A stretch of 64,000 nt of DNA from Gemmatimonadota bacterium (GTDB taxonomy: Bacteria; Gemmatimonadota; Gemmatimonadetes; Gemmatimonadales; GWC2-71-9), in the NCBI GenBank assembly GCA_003221035.1, contig QHUB01000026.1, positions 56,810 to 120,809 on the forward strand. Reading direction: 5' to 3'. The notes below the pieces were generated by a model that was given only the letters and a program-made list of their open reading frames with translations, was not told the origin of the DNA and searched no databases. Both the position numbers and the translations under genes were made by a program. Below are positions 19,163 to 26,617 of the stretch, piece by piece. The stretch's first letter is position 1, and each line of letters begins with the position of its first letter.

Positions 19163-19393
19163 ATGCGAGTCCTGCGGAACCTCCTGGCATCTGCCGCTGC
19201 GCTGCTCGCGGTCACAGCGACCCGTGCCGCCGCGCTCGTCCAGGGCGCGAAAGTCGAAATCAAGACAGGTGAAAGTCACGCCGCGTGGTACACGCAGCCG
19301 GTGTGGATTGCGATCGGCGTGATCGCGCTCGTCCTGATCATCGTCCTCATCTCGATGGCCGGCCGCCGCAACAACACGACCGTCGTGAAGTAA
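19163..19393 (+). CDS. Small exported/membrane protein, 76 aa
   Basis: One of only three plus-strand genes. It has a Sec-type leader (MRVLRNLLASAAALLAVTAT, then RAAALVQG), a short polar segment GAKVEIKTGESHAAWYTQPV, and one membrane helix WIAIGVIALVLIIVLISMAG followed by basic RRNNTTVVK. Topology is therefore a short periplasmic loop with a C-terminal anchor. ATG 19163 is supported by GGAG six bases upstream. Unknown function. Confidence 0.75.
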   Translation: MRVLRNLLASAAALLAVTATRAAALVQGAKVEIKTGESHAAWYTQPVWIAIGVIALVLIIVLISMAGRRNNTTVVK

Positions 19394-19399
19394 GCAGTT

Positions 19400-19795
19400 C
19401 TAGTCCGAGGCTCGCGTGAGCCGCAGCTCGGCCCACGCGACCTCACGGGCTTCGATGATCTGCCGAACCTGCCGTTCCCGCGCCGTGAGCGGCGCGCCTC
19501 CCGTCTTCACTTCGAGAAACACCACGCGCCGGACCTGACCGTCGGCCAGTCCGTCGAACACGACGAGATCGACCGGGCTGCCGAGGAAGCGTGCATCCTT
19601 GGGATTGAATCCGAACTCGGGGAGATAGGGGACGAGCTGTTCATGTACCTTGCCCGCGGTCACGGCCAGGCTGCGTTGCACCGCGTTTTCACGGATTTTC
19701 GCGCTGTAGCGCAGTCGCCAGATGACGAAGTAGAGGGACGCGATCACGACGCCGATCACGATGCCCAGCAACACACTGCCGACGTTACGATCCAT
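19400..19795 (-). CDS. Membrane-anchored Holliday junction resolvase-related endonuclease fold
   Basis: A 131-residue protein. One N-terminal membrane helix (VGSVLLGIVIGVVIASLYFV) precedes a predicted PD-(D/E)xK core: FLGSPVDLVVFDGL supplies the Asp and VVFLEVKTGGAPLT the ExK. QVRQIIEAREVAWAELRLTR finishes the fold. This matches the Endonuc_subdom/Holliday-junction resolvase-related family, usually annotated from sequence only. ATG 19795 is preferred over 19807. It overlaps the end of the PHP gene by 11 bases. A nuclease tethered to the membrane is unusual; whether it is active is unknown. Confidence 0.78.
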   Translation of the reverse strand: MDRNVGSVLLGIVIGVVIASLYFVIWRLRYSAKIRENAVQRSLAVTAGKVHEQLVPYLPEFGFNPKDARFLGSPVDLVVFDGLADGQVRRVVFLEVKTGGAPLTARERQVRQIIEAREVAWAELRLTRASD

Positions 19796-20846
19796 CACGA
19801 ACTCCACCGACCCATGCGCATAGCTCGCTCCTCGTCAGGAAGTTCACGACGCGGTCCTCAGGGATCCGGGCCGAGAGCGCGGCCGCCAGGCCGAGCTCGA
19901 TAAACGCCAGCTGCGTGGGCCCGTGCGCGTCCGTGCCAATAGAGATGCGGCAGCCGGCGCGCTTGGCAAGACGCAGCAAGGCAACGTTCAGGTCTTGCCG
20001 GTCGGGATAGGCATCGATCTCCAGAGCTTTGTCCAGCTCCGCGGCCACGTCGAAGACCCGCGCCCACTCCGCGGTGAGTCCCAGGCGAAAGTTGTAAATC
20101 CGGCCGCGCGGATGACCGAGGATCTGGATGTCGGGATTGTGGAGCGCGCGGACGTAGCGCTCAGTCTGATCTTCCGTCTTCCGCAAGGCCGAGTGGAAAC
20201 AGCCCAGTACGACATCCAGCTCGGCGAGGGCGTCGGGTGGCATGTCACCCTCGCCCTGGGGATTCAGGTTCAGCTCGATGGAGCGCAGCACGCGCAGCGG
20301 CTGCCCCGATTCCGCGAGCGACGCGTTGACCTGCTCGATCTCCCGCGCCTGGCGGCGCAGCTGCCGGACATCGATTCCGCCCGCGATCTTGAGACTCTGC
20401 GCATGATCGGTGATGGCGAGGTATTCATAGCCGCGCTCCACCGCCGCCTCTGCCATCTCGGCGATCGTTCCGGAGCCATCGCTCCATTCCGAATGCGTCT
20501 GCAAGTCGCCGCGAAGTAACGCAGCCCACTTCGGTCTGTGCGAGAGAATTGCGCGGGCCGCGGGGAGCGTCAGGAATCCGGTCCGGATCGACGGCGGCTC
20601 CGGAATCTCCGGCGGCTCGTCGAGCCAGCCACGGATGATTCGCTCGAGATGCGGGCCGACGCCCGACAGCTCGGTGAGTGATCGTCCGGCCGCGTGGATG
20701 TCGGCCGCTTCTTCCGGCCAGACAAATGCCCGGCGCGATGCCCGGCGCAGCGCCTTCTGGAGAGGGTATTTCGCCTTGCTCGAGGCGACGGCCAGCAGCT
20801 CAGCGATGGCAGCGTTATCGAGCGGGTGAGAGCGGCCGCGACCCAT
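19785..20846 (-). CDS. PHP-domain phosphoesterase with helix-hairpin-helix (PolX C-terminal-like)
   Basis: A 353-residue protein. Residues 1-95 carry an HhH segment LTELSGVGPHLERIIRGWLD; the rest is a PHP domain with GDLQTHSEWSDG, YLAITDHAQSLKIAGG, RSIELNLN, LGCFHSAL, LGHPRGRIYNF and IGTDAHGP, the metal-binding histidines and aspartates. It looks like the C-terminal half of family X polymerase PolX without the polymerase core. The first motif has Gln where the common form is DLHxH, removing one metal ligand. Could be a 3'-5' exonuclease or a histidinol-phosphatase-like enzyme. Confidence 0.85.
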   Translation of the reverse strand: MGRGRSHPLDNAAIAELLAVASSKAKYPLQKALRRASRRAFVWPEEAADIHAAGRSLTELSGVGPHLERIIRGWLDEPPEIPEPPSIRTGFLTLPAARAILSHRPKWAALLRGDLQTHSEWSDGSGTIAEMAEAAVERGYEYLAITDHAQSLKIAGGIDVRQLRRQAREIEQVNASLAESGQPLRVLRSIELNLNPQGEGDMPPDALAELDVVLGCFHSALRKTEDQTERYVRALHNPDIQILGHPRGRIYNFRLGLTAEWARVFDVAAELDKALEIDAYPDRQDLNVALLRLAKRAGCRISIGTDAHGPTQLAFIELGLAAALSARIPEDRVVNFLTRSELCAWVGGVRDGS

Positions 20847-20867
20847 GGCTGCTCTTACCCGCGCGTG

Positions 20868-21380
20868 CTATGAACGGACCCGCAGCTCCAGTCGTTGAAT
20901 TCGCGGCTGAACGCGCGCCGCCAATCGGATGGAGCCAACCAGGAGGAGGAAGAACAGCAGCGCGGTCGCCACCACTTCGCGCGGCCGCCAGCGCGTGATC
21001 GGCGGCGCAAATCCCGCCAGCGCCAGCGCGACCGCCAGCACGATCACGGCGTCGAAGCTCGCGCGCTGCCAGTAATCCCCGTTCAGGTGCAGCCACATCC
21101 CGAATTCATCGAACGTGAGGCCGAGCCCGATGCCATAGATGACCGCGGCGGTCGGAGGGACAGCCGAGGGGACGGGCTTGAAGAGCAGGTACGCGCCAAC
21201 GCCCGCGAGGAGGAAGATGCCATAGTTGAGGTGATGGACGTGGATGTCGCGCACATGCAAGTACAGGTCCGGCATGCGGTGCAGCATGACCAGGACGTTG
21301 ACGAGCCGCAGGACGACGAACGTGACGAGCAGGCTCAGCAGCACGAGCCGGGCGAGAGGACGGGTGTTGGGGGGAAGCAT
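20868..21380 (-). CDS. Polytopic membrane protein, conserved hypothetical
   Basis: A 170-residue protein with about four to five membrane segments, including LARLVLLSLLVTFVVLRLVN, YGIFLLAGVGAYLLFKPVPS and VVATALLFFLLLVGSIRLAA. Polar signatures between helices are VRDIHVHHLNYG and GLTFDEFGMWLHLNGDYWQR, with three histidines clustered in the first. Such intramembrane His/Asp/Glu sets suggest metal or proton handling, but that is inference. No family name is recalled with confidence. Confidence 0.75.
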   Translation of the reverse strand: MLPPNTRPLARLVLLSLLVTFVVLRLVNVLVMLHRMPDLYLHVRDIHVHHLNYGIFLLAGVGAYLLFKPVPSAVPPTAAVIYGIGLGLTFDEFGMWLHLNGDYWQRASFDAVIVLAVALALAGFAPPITRWRPREVVATALLFFLLLVGSIRLAARVQPRIQRLELRVRS

Positions 21381-21423
21381 ATGTTCTCATCTAGACTCTG
21401 CAATTACCGCGCCGGATACACCT

Positions 21424-22332
21424 TTACACGGTGCAGACGTCCACAGCCTCCTTCAGCGAGCGCAACGGATCACGGGTCGGCACGAATTCGTGCGCTACAT
21501 ACCCCGTAAAGCCGGTTTCGGCGATGGCGCGCGCCACGGCGTGGTAGTTCAGCTCCTGGGTGTCGTCCAGCTCATGACGGCCGGGCACGCCCCCCGTGTG
21601 GAAGTGTCCGATGTGCTGCGCGTGCTGGCGGATCGTGCGGATGACGTCGCCTTCCATGATCTGCATGTGGTAGATGTCGTAGAGCAGCTTTACCCGTGGT
21701 GAGCCGACGCCGTCGATGATGGTGGCCCCAAAGGCTGTGCGGTCACCCTGATAGTCTTTGTGGTCGACTTTGCTGTTCAGCAGCTCCACGCAGATCGTGA
21801 CGCCGGCCTTTTCGGCGGCCGGCGCAATGCGCCGCAATCCCGTGATGCACGCCCGCGTGGCCTGCTCGTCAGTTCGACCTTGCCGGTTCCCGAACATCGC
21901 GATGAGGTTCGGCACGCCGTGCTGGGCGGCGCTGGGGAGCGCTTTCTCGAGCTCACCCACCAGGAGATCGTGGTTTGCGGGATCGTTGAATCCGCGCGGA
22001 ATGAAGTCGTCGCGGATCGCGGCGTAGCCCATCGAGCAGACGAGCCCATTTTGACGGACGACCGGCCAATCTTCGGACGCGAGGAGATCGATCCCGGCGA
22101 GACCCATTTCCTTGCCGGCCTTGCACAGATCCGGCAACGGGATGTCGCGATAGCACCAGCGGCTCGCGGACTGCTTGAGGCGGCCGGCCGAACGAGCTGC
22201 CGGCCGCGCAGCCGCGGCAACGGTCGGACCGCCCAGCGCCCCGACGGCCGCAGCAGCAGCCGCCAGACTCACCAATACTTCACGACGGGTGACCGTCGGG
22301 CTGTCCGACCGTTTATCCCTCTCGCCCATCAA
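21424..22332 (-). CDS. Tat-exported TIM-barrel isomerase (hydroxypyruvate isomerase-like)
   Basis: A 302-residue protein. It has a twin-arginine leader (TRREVLVSLAAAAAAVGALG) and an AP-endonuclease-2-type TIM barrel. Visible are IPLPDLCKAGKEMGLAGIDL, the metal-site region VTICVELLNSKVDHKDYQGD, KLLYDIYHMQIMEGD and HFHTGGVPGRHELDDTQELN, which resemble hydroxypyruvate isomerase (Hyi). It is the last gene of the four-gene sugar-oxidation operon and overlaps the preceding TIM-barrel gene by 4 bases. Export implies it works on a periplasmic sugar product, not on cytosolic hydroxypyruvate. Confidence 0.87.
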   Translation of the reverse strand: MMGERDKRSDSPTVTRREVLVSLAAAAAAVGALGGPTVAAAARPAARSAGRLKQSASRWCYRDIPLPDLCKAGKEMGLAGIDLLASEDWPVVRQNGLVCSMGYAAIRDDFIPRGFNDPANHDLLVGELEKALPSAAQHGVPNLIAMFGNRQGRTDEQATRACITGLRRIAPAAEKAGVTICVELLNSKVDHKDYQGDRTAFGATIIDGVGSPRVKLLYDIYHMQIMEGDVIRTIRQHAQHIGHFHTGGVPGRHELDDTQELNYHAVARAIAETGFTGYVAHEFVPTRDPLRSLKEAVDVCTV

Positions 22333-23201
22333 AACTCCAGCTGCTTCAGATAGTTGTAGCTCACCGCCACGTCCTGGAATCCCTGCGGCGGGTTGTCGTG
22401 CTCGACAAAGAAGTGCTTGATGCCGGCTTGATCACGCTTCGCGAAGATGCGCTTCCAATCGATCTTCCCCTGACCCACGTCGGCCATCTTGTACTCGGGC
22501 GCCGGGCCCCCGTCCTTCACATGGACCAGCGGCACGCGGCCCGGCCAGCGCGCGAAATAGGTGAGCGGGTCCTGGCCGGCCTTCGTGATCCAGTAGAGAT
22601 CGATCTCGAGCTGCACGAGTTTTGGATCCGTGCTCTGCAACAGGACGTCGTAGGGGATCTGCCCGTCCATCTTGGGGAATTCGAAATCGTGGTTGTGATA
22701 GGCGAACTGGATCCCGGCGTCGCGCGCCATCTGGCCGGCGTGGTTGAAGACTTGCGCGAAGTTCTTCCAATCGTCGAGCGTCTTACGCCGCTCCTCGGGA
22801 ATCCACGGCATCACGATGTACTCGTGCCCGATCGTCTTGGCCGTGTCGAGGGCGGTCTTCCACTGGTCGTCATTCGTGAACGGGACGTGCGTGGACGGGG
22901 CCGTGAGTCCGTGTCGATCGAGCATGGCCTTGATCTCGGCCGGGGAATGGTCGAAGTACCCCGCGAACTCGACCTCTTTGTAGCCGATCTCCGCGATGCG
23001 CGCGAGCGTGGTCTCCACGTCTTCTTTCATCTTGTCGCGCACGGTGTAGAGCTGAATGCCGACCTTATCTATACGGGAGCGGGCGGCCGGAAGCCGGGAA
23101 CCGGAACACGCGACGGCGACACCCACTCCGGCCATCAGCTCAATGAACTCTCGCCGAGTTGTCCGACTCCCGGCTCCCTGCTCCCCGCTCCGGCTTTTCA
23201 T
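22329..23201 (-). CDS. Tat-exported sugar phosphate isomerase/epimerase-like TIM barrel
   Basis: A 290-residue protein from ATG 23201, preceded by AGGAGAG. Before the twin-arginine TTRREFIELMAGVGVAVACS it carries a 28-bp heptamer repeat translated as SRSGEQGAGSR. The barrel shows VGIQLYTVRDKMKEDVETTL, YKEVEFAGYFDHSPAEIKAM, FAYHNHDFEFPKMDG, QLEIDLYWITKAGQDP and LVHVKDGG, typical of the AP_endonuc_2 family. Members are linked to 3-keto-sugar isomerisation or cleavage. It overlaps the GMC oxidoreductase by 4 bases (ATGA), consistent with handling that enzyme's product. Confidence 0.88.
   Translation of the reverse strand: MKSRSGEQGAGSRTTRREFIELMAGVGVAVACSGSRLPAARSRIDKVGIQLYTVRDKMKEDVETTLARIAEIGYKEVEFAGYFDHSPAEIKAMLDRHGLTAPSTHVPFTNDDQWKTALDTAKTIGHEYIVMPWIPEERRKTLDDWKNFAQVFNHAGQMARDAGIQFAYHNHDFEFPKMDGQIPYDVLLQSTDPKLVQLEIDLYWITKAGQDPLTYFARWPGRVPLVHVKDGGPAPEYKMADVGQGKIDWKRIFAKRDQAGIKHFFVEHDNPPQGFQDVAVSYNYLKQLEF
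23164..23191. repeat. Four-unit heptamer array (GGAGCNG on minus)
   Basis: On the plus strand the array reads CGACTCC, CGGCTCC, CTGCTCC, CCGCTCC: four consecutive 7-bp units, 28 bp. It is translated in the N-terminal tail of the TIM-barrel protein ahead of its Tat motif. Same family as 41177-41204, 52067-52094 and 58636-58669. Confidence 0.85.
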
Positions 23202-24853
23202 AGCTCTCTCCTTTTCATCGCGTCGACGGCGTACGCGGCCGCGCGGGCCGTCAAGGCCATATAAGTGATGGACGGATTCTGACAGGCCGTCGACGCCATG
23301 CAGGCGCCGTCGGTGATGAACAGATTCGGGACGTCCCACGACTGATTGTGCGCGTTGAGCACCGAAGTCTTCGGATCCTTGCCCATGCGCGCGGTGCCCA
23401 TCTCGTGAATCACGAGCCCGGGCGCATTGTCACTCGTGTACGGCTGAATATCGTGCGCGCCGGCCTCAGCCAGCATCTCGGCCGCGCTGATCGACATGTC
23501 GTGCACCAGCGCCTTCTCGTTGTCGCCGTATGCGCAGCTGATGCGCGCGGCGGGAATGCCCCAGGCGTCCTTCTTCTCTTTATCCAGCTCGACGGTGTTC
23601 GCCTCGTTCGGCAGCATCTCGCCGAAACCGTAGAAGCTGAAGCCCCAGGGGCCCGGCTTGCGCAGGGACCTCTTGAAGTCGGCGCCGAAGCCCGCCTGCT
23701 CCACGCCGCGCCCCCAATCGGACCGCCCGCCGCCGCCTTGGAACCCGTAGCCGCGCACGAACGGCGACTTGCTCTTCACGTTGCGGAAGCGCGGGACGTA
23801 GATGCCGTTCGGGCGATTGCCGATCGTCTCCTTATCCGCCGGGCCGTCGATCCGGCCGCTCGCGCCGCCGCCCATGATGTGATCCATGAGGTTCTTGCCG
23901 ACCTGCCCGCTCGAGTTCGCGATGCCGGAGAGCAGCAGGATGCGCGCGGACTCGATCGTCGAGGCGCACAGGAACACGATGCGGCTCTTGAATTCGAGCG
24001 CGTGCTTGGTCTGCCCATCGATGACGCGCACGCCGGTCGCCCGACCCGTCTTGCGGTCATACGTGATGCTCTGCACGACGGAGTACGGCCGCAGCGTCAG
24101 CTTCCCGGTCGCCTGCGCGGCGGGGAGCGTCGCGTTCACGCTCGAGAAATACGAGCGGGTGATGCAGCCGCGATGACACGGTCCACAATAGTGGCAGGCG
24201 GCGCGTCCATTGTGCGCTTCGGTCAGCACCGCGCAGCGGCCGATGGTCACGATCCGCTCGCCGCCAAAGGCTTTCCCGACTCGATCCCGCACGATCTGCT
24301 CGACGCAGTTCAGCGCCATCGGCTTCAGGAACTGACCGTCGGGCAATTGCGGCAACCCTTCGGCCTGCCCGCTGATCCCGACGAACTTCTCGACGTGGTC
24401 GTACCAGGGCGCGATGTCGGCATAGCGAATCGGCCAATCGACGCCGACGCCTTCGCGGGCGTTTGCTTCGAAGTCGAGATCGCTCCAGCGGTAGACCTGT
24501 CGCCCCCACATGATCGACCGCCCACCCACCTGGCGCCCGCGGATCCAGGAGAACGGCTTGCCTTCAGGGGTGGTGTAGGGGTTTTCGAGATCGTTGACGA
24601 AGAACTTCGAGGCCATCTCATCGCACGCGTAACACTGCTGCTGAACCGGCTGGGTCCTGGCGAGTGCTCTGCGGTCGCCCATGCCGCGAAATTTCATTTC
24701 CCACATCGGCACGTGCTCGACGTAGTCTTTCTCGGGTACGATCGGCCGTCCCGCTTCGAGCACGAGGGTTTGCAGTCCCCGCTCGGTCAGCTCTTTCGCC
24801 GCCCAGCCGCCAGACATGCCGGATCCGATGACGATCGCGTCGTAGGACTTCAT
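23198..24853 (-). CDS. GMC family FAD oxidoreductase (glucose/gluconate dehydrogenase large-subunit type)
   Basis: A 551-residue flavoprotein from ATG 24853. The FAD site AIVIGSGMSGGWAAKELTER is at 7-26, and GRQVGGRSIMWGRQVYRWSD is the GMC-like loop. The C-terminal active site contains VIHEMGTARMGKDP and CQNPSITYMALTARA. A compact cysteine set, Cys220, Cys223, Cys226 and Cys230 in CHYCGPCHRGC, resembles the iron-sulfur ligands of FAD-dependent glucose dehydrogenase. With the subunit 3 gene directly upstream (ATGA overlap), it probably oxidises a sugar or sugar derivative outside the cytoplasm and passes electrons to the membrane. Confidence 0.92.
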   Translation of the reverse strand: MKSYDAIVIGSGMSGGWAAKELTERGLQTLVLEAGRPIVPEKDYVEHVPMWEMKFRGMGDRRALARTQPVQQQCYACDEMASKFFVNDLENPYTTPEGKPFSWIRGRQVGGRSIMWGRQVYRWSDLDFEANAREGVGVDWPIRYADIAPWYDHVEKFVGISGQAEGLPQLPDGQFLKPMALNCVEQIVRDRVGKAFGGERIVTIGRCAVLTEAHNGRAACHYCGPCHRGCITRSYFSSVNATLPAAQATGKLTLRPYSVVQSITYDRKTGRATGVRVIDGQTKHALEFKSRIVFLCASTIESARILLLSGIANSSGQVGKNLMDHIMGGGASGRIDGPADKETIGNRPNGIYVPRFRNVKSKSPFVRGYGFQGGGGRSDWGRGVEQAGFGADFKRSLRKPGPWGFSFYGFGEMLPNEANTVELDKEKKDAWGIPAARISCAYGDNEKALVHDMSISAAEMLAEAGAHDIQPYTSDNAPGLVIHEMGTARMGKDPKTSVLNAHNQSWDVPNLFITDGACMASTACQNPSITYMALTARAAAYAVDAMKRREL

Positions 24854-25395
24854 GGCTGCTCGAGGGAGTAGCAGGGTTCGTAGCGGCCCGGGACGACACG
24901 GTAGTGGAGCTCCGACGTGGAGCCGACCTCGGACGTGTAGTAGCCGGTCAACGTGAGCCACTTCATGGCCGAGAAGAAGTTCTTCGAGGTATCGCTCTTG
25001 GTGTCGCGGAGGCGCGCCAATTCGTAATCGAGGTCTTCGAGGATTTGTGTCTGCTGCTGCGGCGTACCGCCCACGAAGTTTTTCCCGAACGCGGTGCGAC
25101 TCCGCTCGTCCACGTTGGCGAGTCCGCCGGTGAACATCTGGCGCTGCTCGTCATCCGCCCACTCGGCGAGCATGACGTCGATGAAGGCCGGGACGCCCGC
25201 CTCTCGCGCACCCGGCGTGTCGGTTTTGGGAATGATCAGCTCGGCGATGGTGGCAACAGTTTCGTTCTGCTGTGGGGTGAGCGCGCGGAGCGTGCCAGCG
25301 CGAATCTTCTGGTGGACGGCGCGTCCCATGGCGAGGAGCTCATCGGGGAGTGCGGCCGTCCCGGCGAGCAGGAGCAGAACTTCACGCCGGTTCAT
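24850..25395 (-). CDS. Gluconate 2-dehydrogenase subunit 3 family protein
   Basis: A 181-residue small subunit from ATG 25395, supported by GAGGAAC six bases upstream. It has an N-terminal leader (MNRREVLLLLAGTAALPDEL) with a twin-arginine-like start, then the family-like LTPQQNETVATIAELIIPKT, DTPGAREAGVPAFIDVMLAE and FFSAMKWLTLTGYYTSEVGS. In known dehydrogenases this subunit chaperones or exports the flavoprotein through Tat. The GMC partner here lacks its own leader, fitting piggyback export. Confidence 0.92.
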   Translation of the reverse strand: MNRREVLLLLAGTAALPDELLAMGRAVHQKIRAGTLRALTPQQNETVATIAELIIPKTDTPGAREAGVPAFIDVMLAEWADDEQRQMFTGGLANVDERSRTAFGKNFVGGTPQQQTQILEDLDYELARLRDTKSDTSKNFFSAMKWLTLTGYYTSEVGSTSELHYRVVPGRYEPCYSLEQP

Positions 25396-25459
25396 CAACA
25401 GTTCCTCGTGAAGAGAGTGCTCTAACTTGGCATGCAAACGGCCGGCTGGCCAATGCAAC

Positions 25460-26212
25460 CTATCGGCGCTGCTGCGCAAACAGCCACTTCACGAATTCAT
25501 CGGACCCGTACGCCGCATCCCACGAGTTGTGGTTCAGCCCCAACATTTCGGTGTAGTGAACGTCGGCGCCGGCGGCCTTCAGCGCCGCGGCCGGCTCGCG
25601 CGAGCCGTTCACATTTACAACCTGATCGACTTCGCCGTGAAAGATCCAGATCGGCGTCTTGCCCAGTTTCTGCACCAGGAGCGGCATGATCTGGGCGCTA
25701 TCTCCCGGAACGACCGGCTGCGAGCCGCGGAACTGGGGAAAGTCGCGGATCCAGCCACAGATTGGCACGACGGCCGCGAACAGCTCGGGATGCCGGTAGG
25801 CGATGTACCACGTGCCGTTGCCGCCCATCGACAGTCCCGTGAGGTAGACGCGCTTGGGATCGACATGGAATTCGCGCATGGTTTGCTGAAGCGCTGCGAC
25901 AGCCATGTCAGCGGGCGTGCCGACCCACAGCGAGTCGCGCGGCACCTGCGGGAACACGACGATCGCCGGATAGCGCGACGGGTTTTGCCGGATCGCGGGC
26001 GCGAGACCGACGCTGGTCTGCAGCAGTCCGTCGCTGCCGCGCTCCCCCGCCCCGTGCAAGAACAGGATGGCGGGCCAGCTCGGCTGCGCGGCATAGGTGG
26101 CAGGGACATACACCTGATAGTGGTAGGACTGTCCCGCCACGGTGACGGTGCGATCGAGGAATCCAGTCTGTACCGTTTGCGTCGACGCGAGTTGCAGGAG
26201 AAGCAATAGCAT
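25460..26212 (-). CDS. Secreted alpha/beta-hydrolase, esterase/phospholipase-like
   Basis: A 250-residue protein. The second ATG (26212) is preferred because GGGAG sits nine bases before it; ATG 26218 is two codons longer. A hydrophobic leader (MLLLLLQLAS) precedes the fold. The catalytic triad is visible as Ser in VYLTGLSMGGNGTWYIAYRH, Asp in IFHGEVDQVVNV and His in LGLNHNSWD; the oxyanion strand is PAILFLHGAGERGSDGLL. It resembles PHB-depolymerase/feruloyl-esterase-like hydrolases of polysaccharide users. Lies upstream of the sugar-oxidation operon. Confidence 0.87.
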   Translation of the reverse strand: MLLLLLQLASTQTVQTGFLDRTVTVAGQSYHYQVYVPATYAAQPSWPAILFLHGAGERGSDGLLQTSVGLAPAIRQNPSRYPAIVVFPQVPRDSLWVGTPADMAVAALQQTMREFHVDPKRVYLTGLSMGGNGTWYIAYRHPELFAAVVPICGWIRDFPQFRGSQPVVPGDSAQIMPLLVQKLGKTPIWIFHGEVDQVVNVNGSREPAAALKAAGADVHYTEMLGLNHNSWDAAYGSDEFVKWLFAQQRR

Positions 26213-26230
26213 GGTCATATGCTCCCGAGG

Positions 26231-26617
26231 TCACGAGACGTTCGCGCCGGCCTCCACGAGCAACTCTCGCAACAGCGAGCGGTGGCAGCGCGATTCATTT
26301 TCGCAATAACAACCGACGGAGAAATTGGCGTGCCGCGACAGGGCCGCAAGCAACTCAATGAGATGGCGGGCCTCCGGACGCTTCATCTCGGCGCGATAGC
26401 GGCGCGCGTACGTGCCCCAGCGCGCGTCCGTGATCGGCTGTGATTTGATCCAGGAGAACAGCGCGGGACTCGGCGCCAGCTCAGGAACCCAGACGTCGTA
26501 GAAGTCGCGTCGCGCGTATTCGGCTTTCGCGACTCCGCGCGGCGGGCGGCGGACGGTGCCAAGGCGGAGTCCCTCGTTCGAGGCACGACGCGTGCCGAGT
26601 CTAACGATCCGAATCAG
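26231..26617 (-). CDS. DUF488 family protein
   Basis: About 128 residues. Recognised by RLGTVRRPPRGVAKAEYARR, FYDVWVPELAPSPALFSW and the C-terminal CYCENESRCHRSLLRELL with its cysteines and histidine. DUF488 proteins are small cytosolic proteins of unknown activity. The start is unresolved: the conserved part begins at IRIVRLGT, where the only near start is a CTG at 26617 that overlaps the upstream stop (CTGA); the first in-frame ATG is at 26650, inside the previous gene. GAGGGG lies eight bases before the CTG. Confidence 0.8.
   Translation of the reverse strand: MIRIVRLGTRRASNEGLRLGTVRRPPRGVAKAEYARRDFYDVWVPELAPSPALFSWIKSQPITDARWGTYARRYRAEMKRPEARHLIELLAALSRHANFSVGCYCENESRCHRSLLRELLVEAGANVS

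Noticed and set aside
23348..24871. Plus-strand open frame of 507 codons
   Set aside because: Antisense to the GMC oxidoreductase; no recognisable motif.
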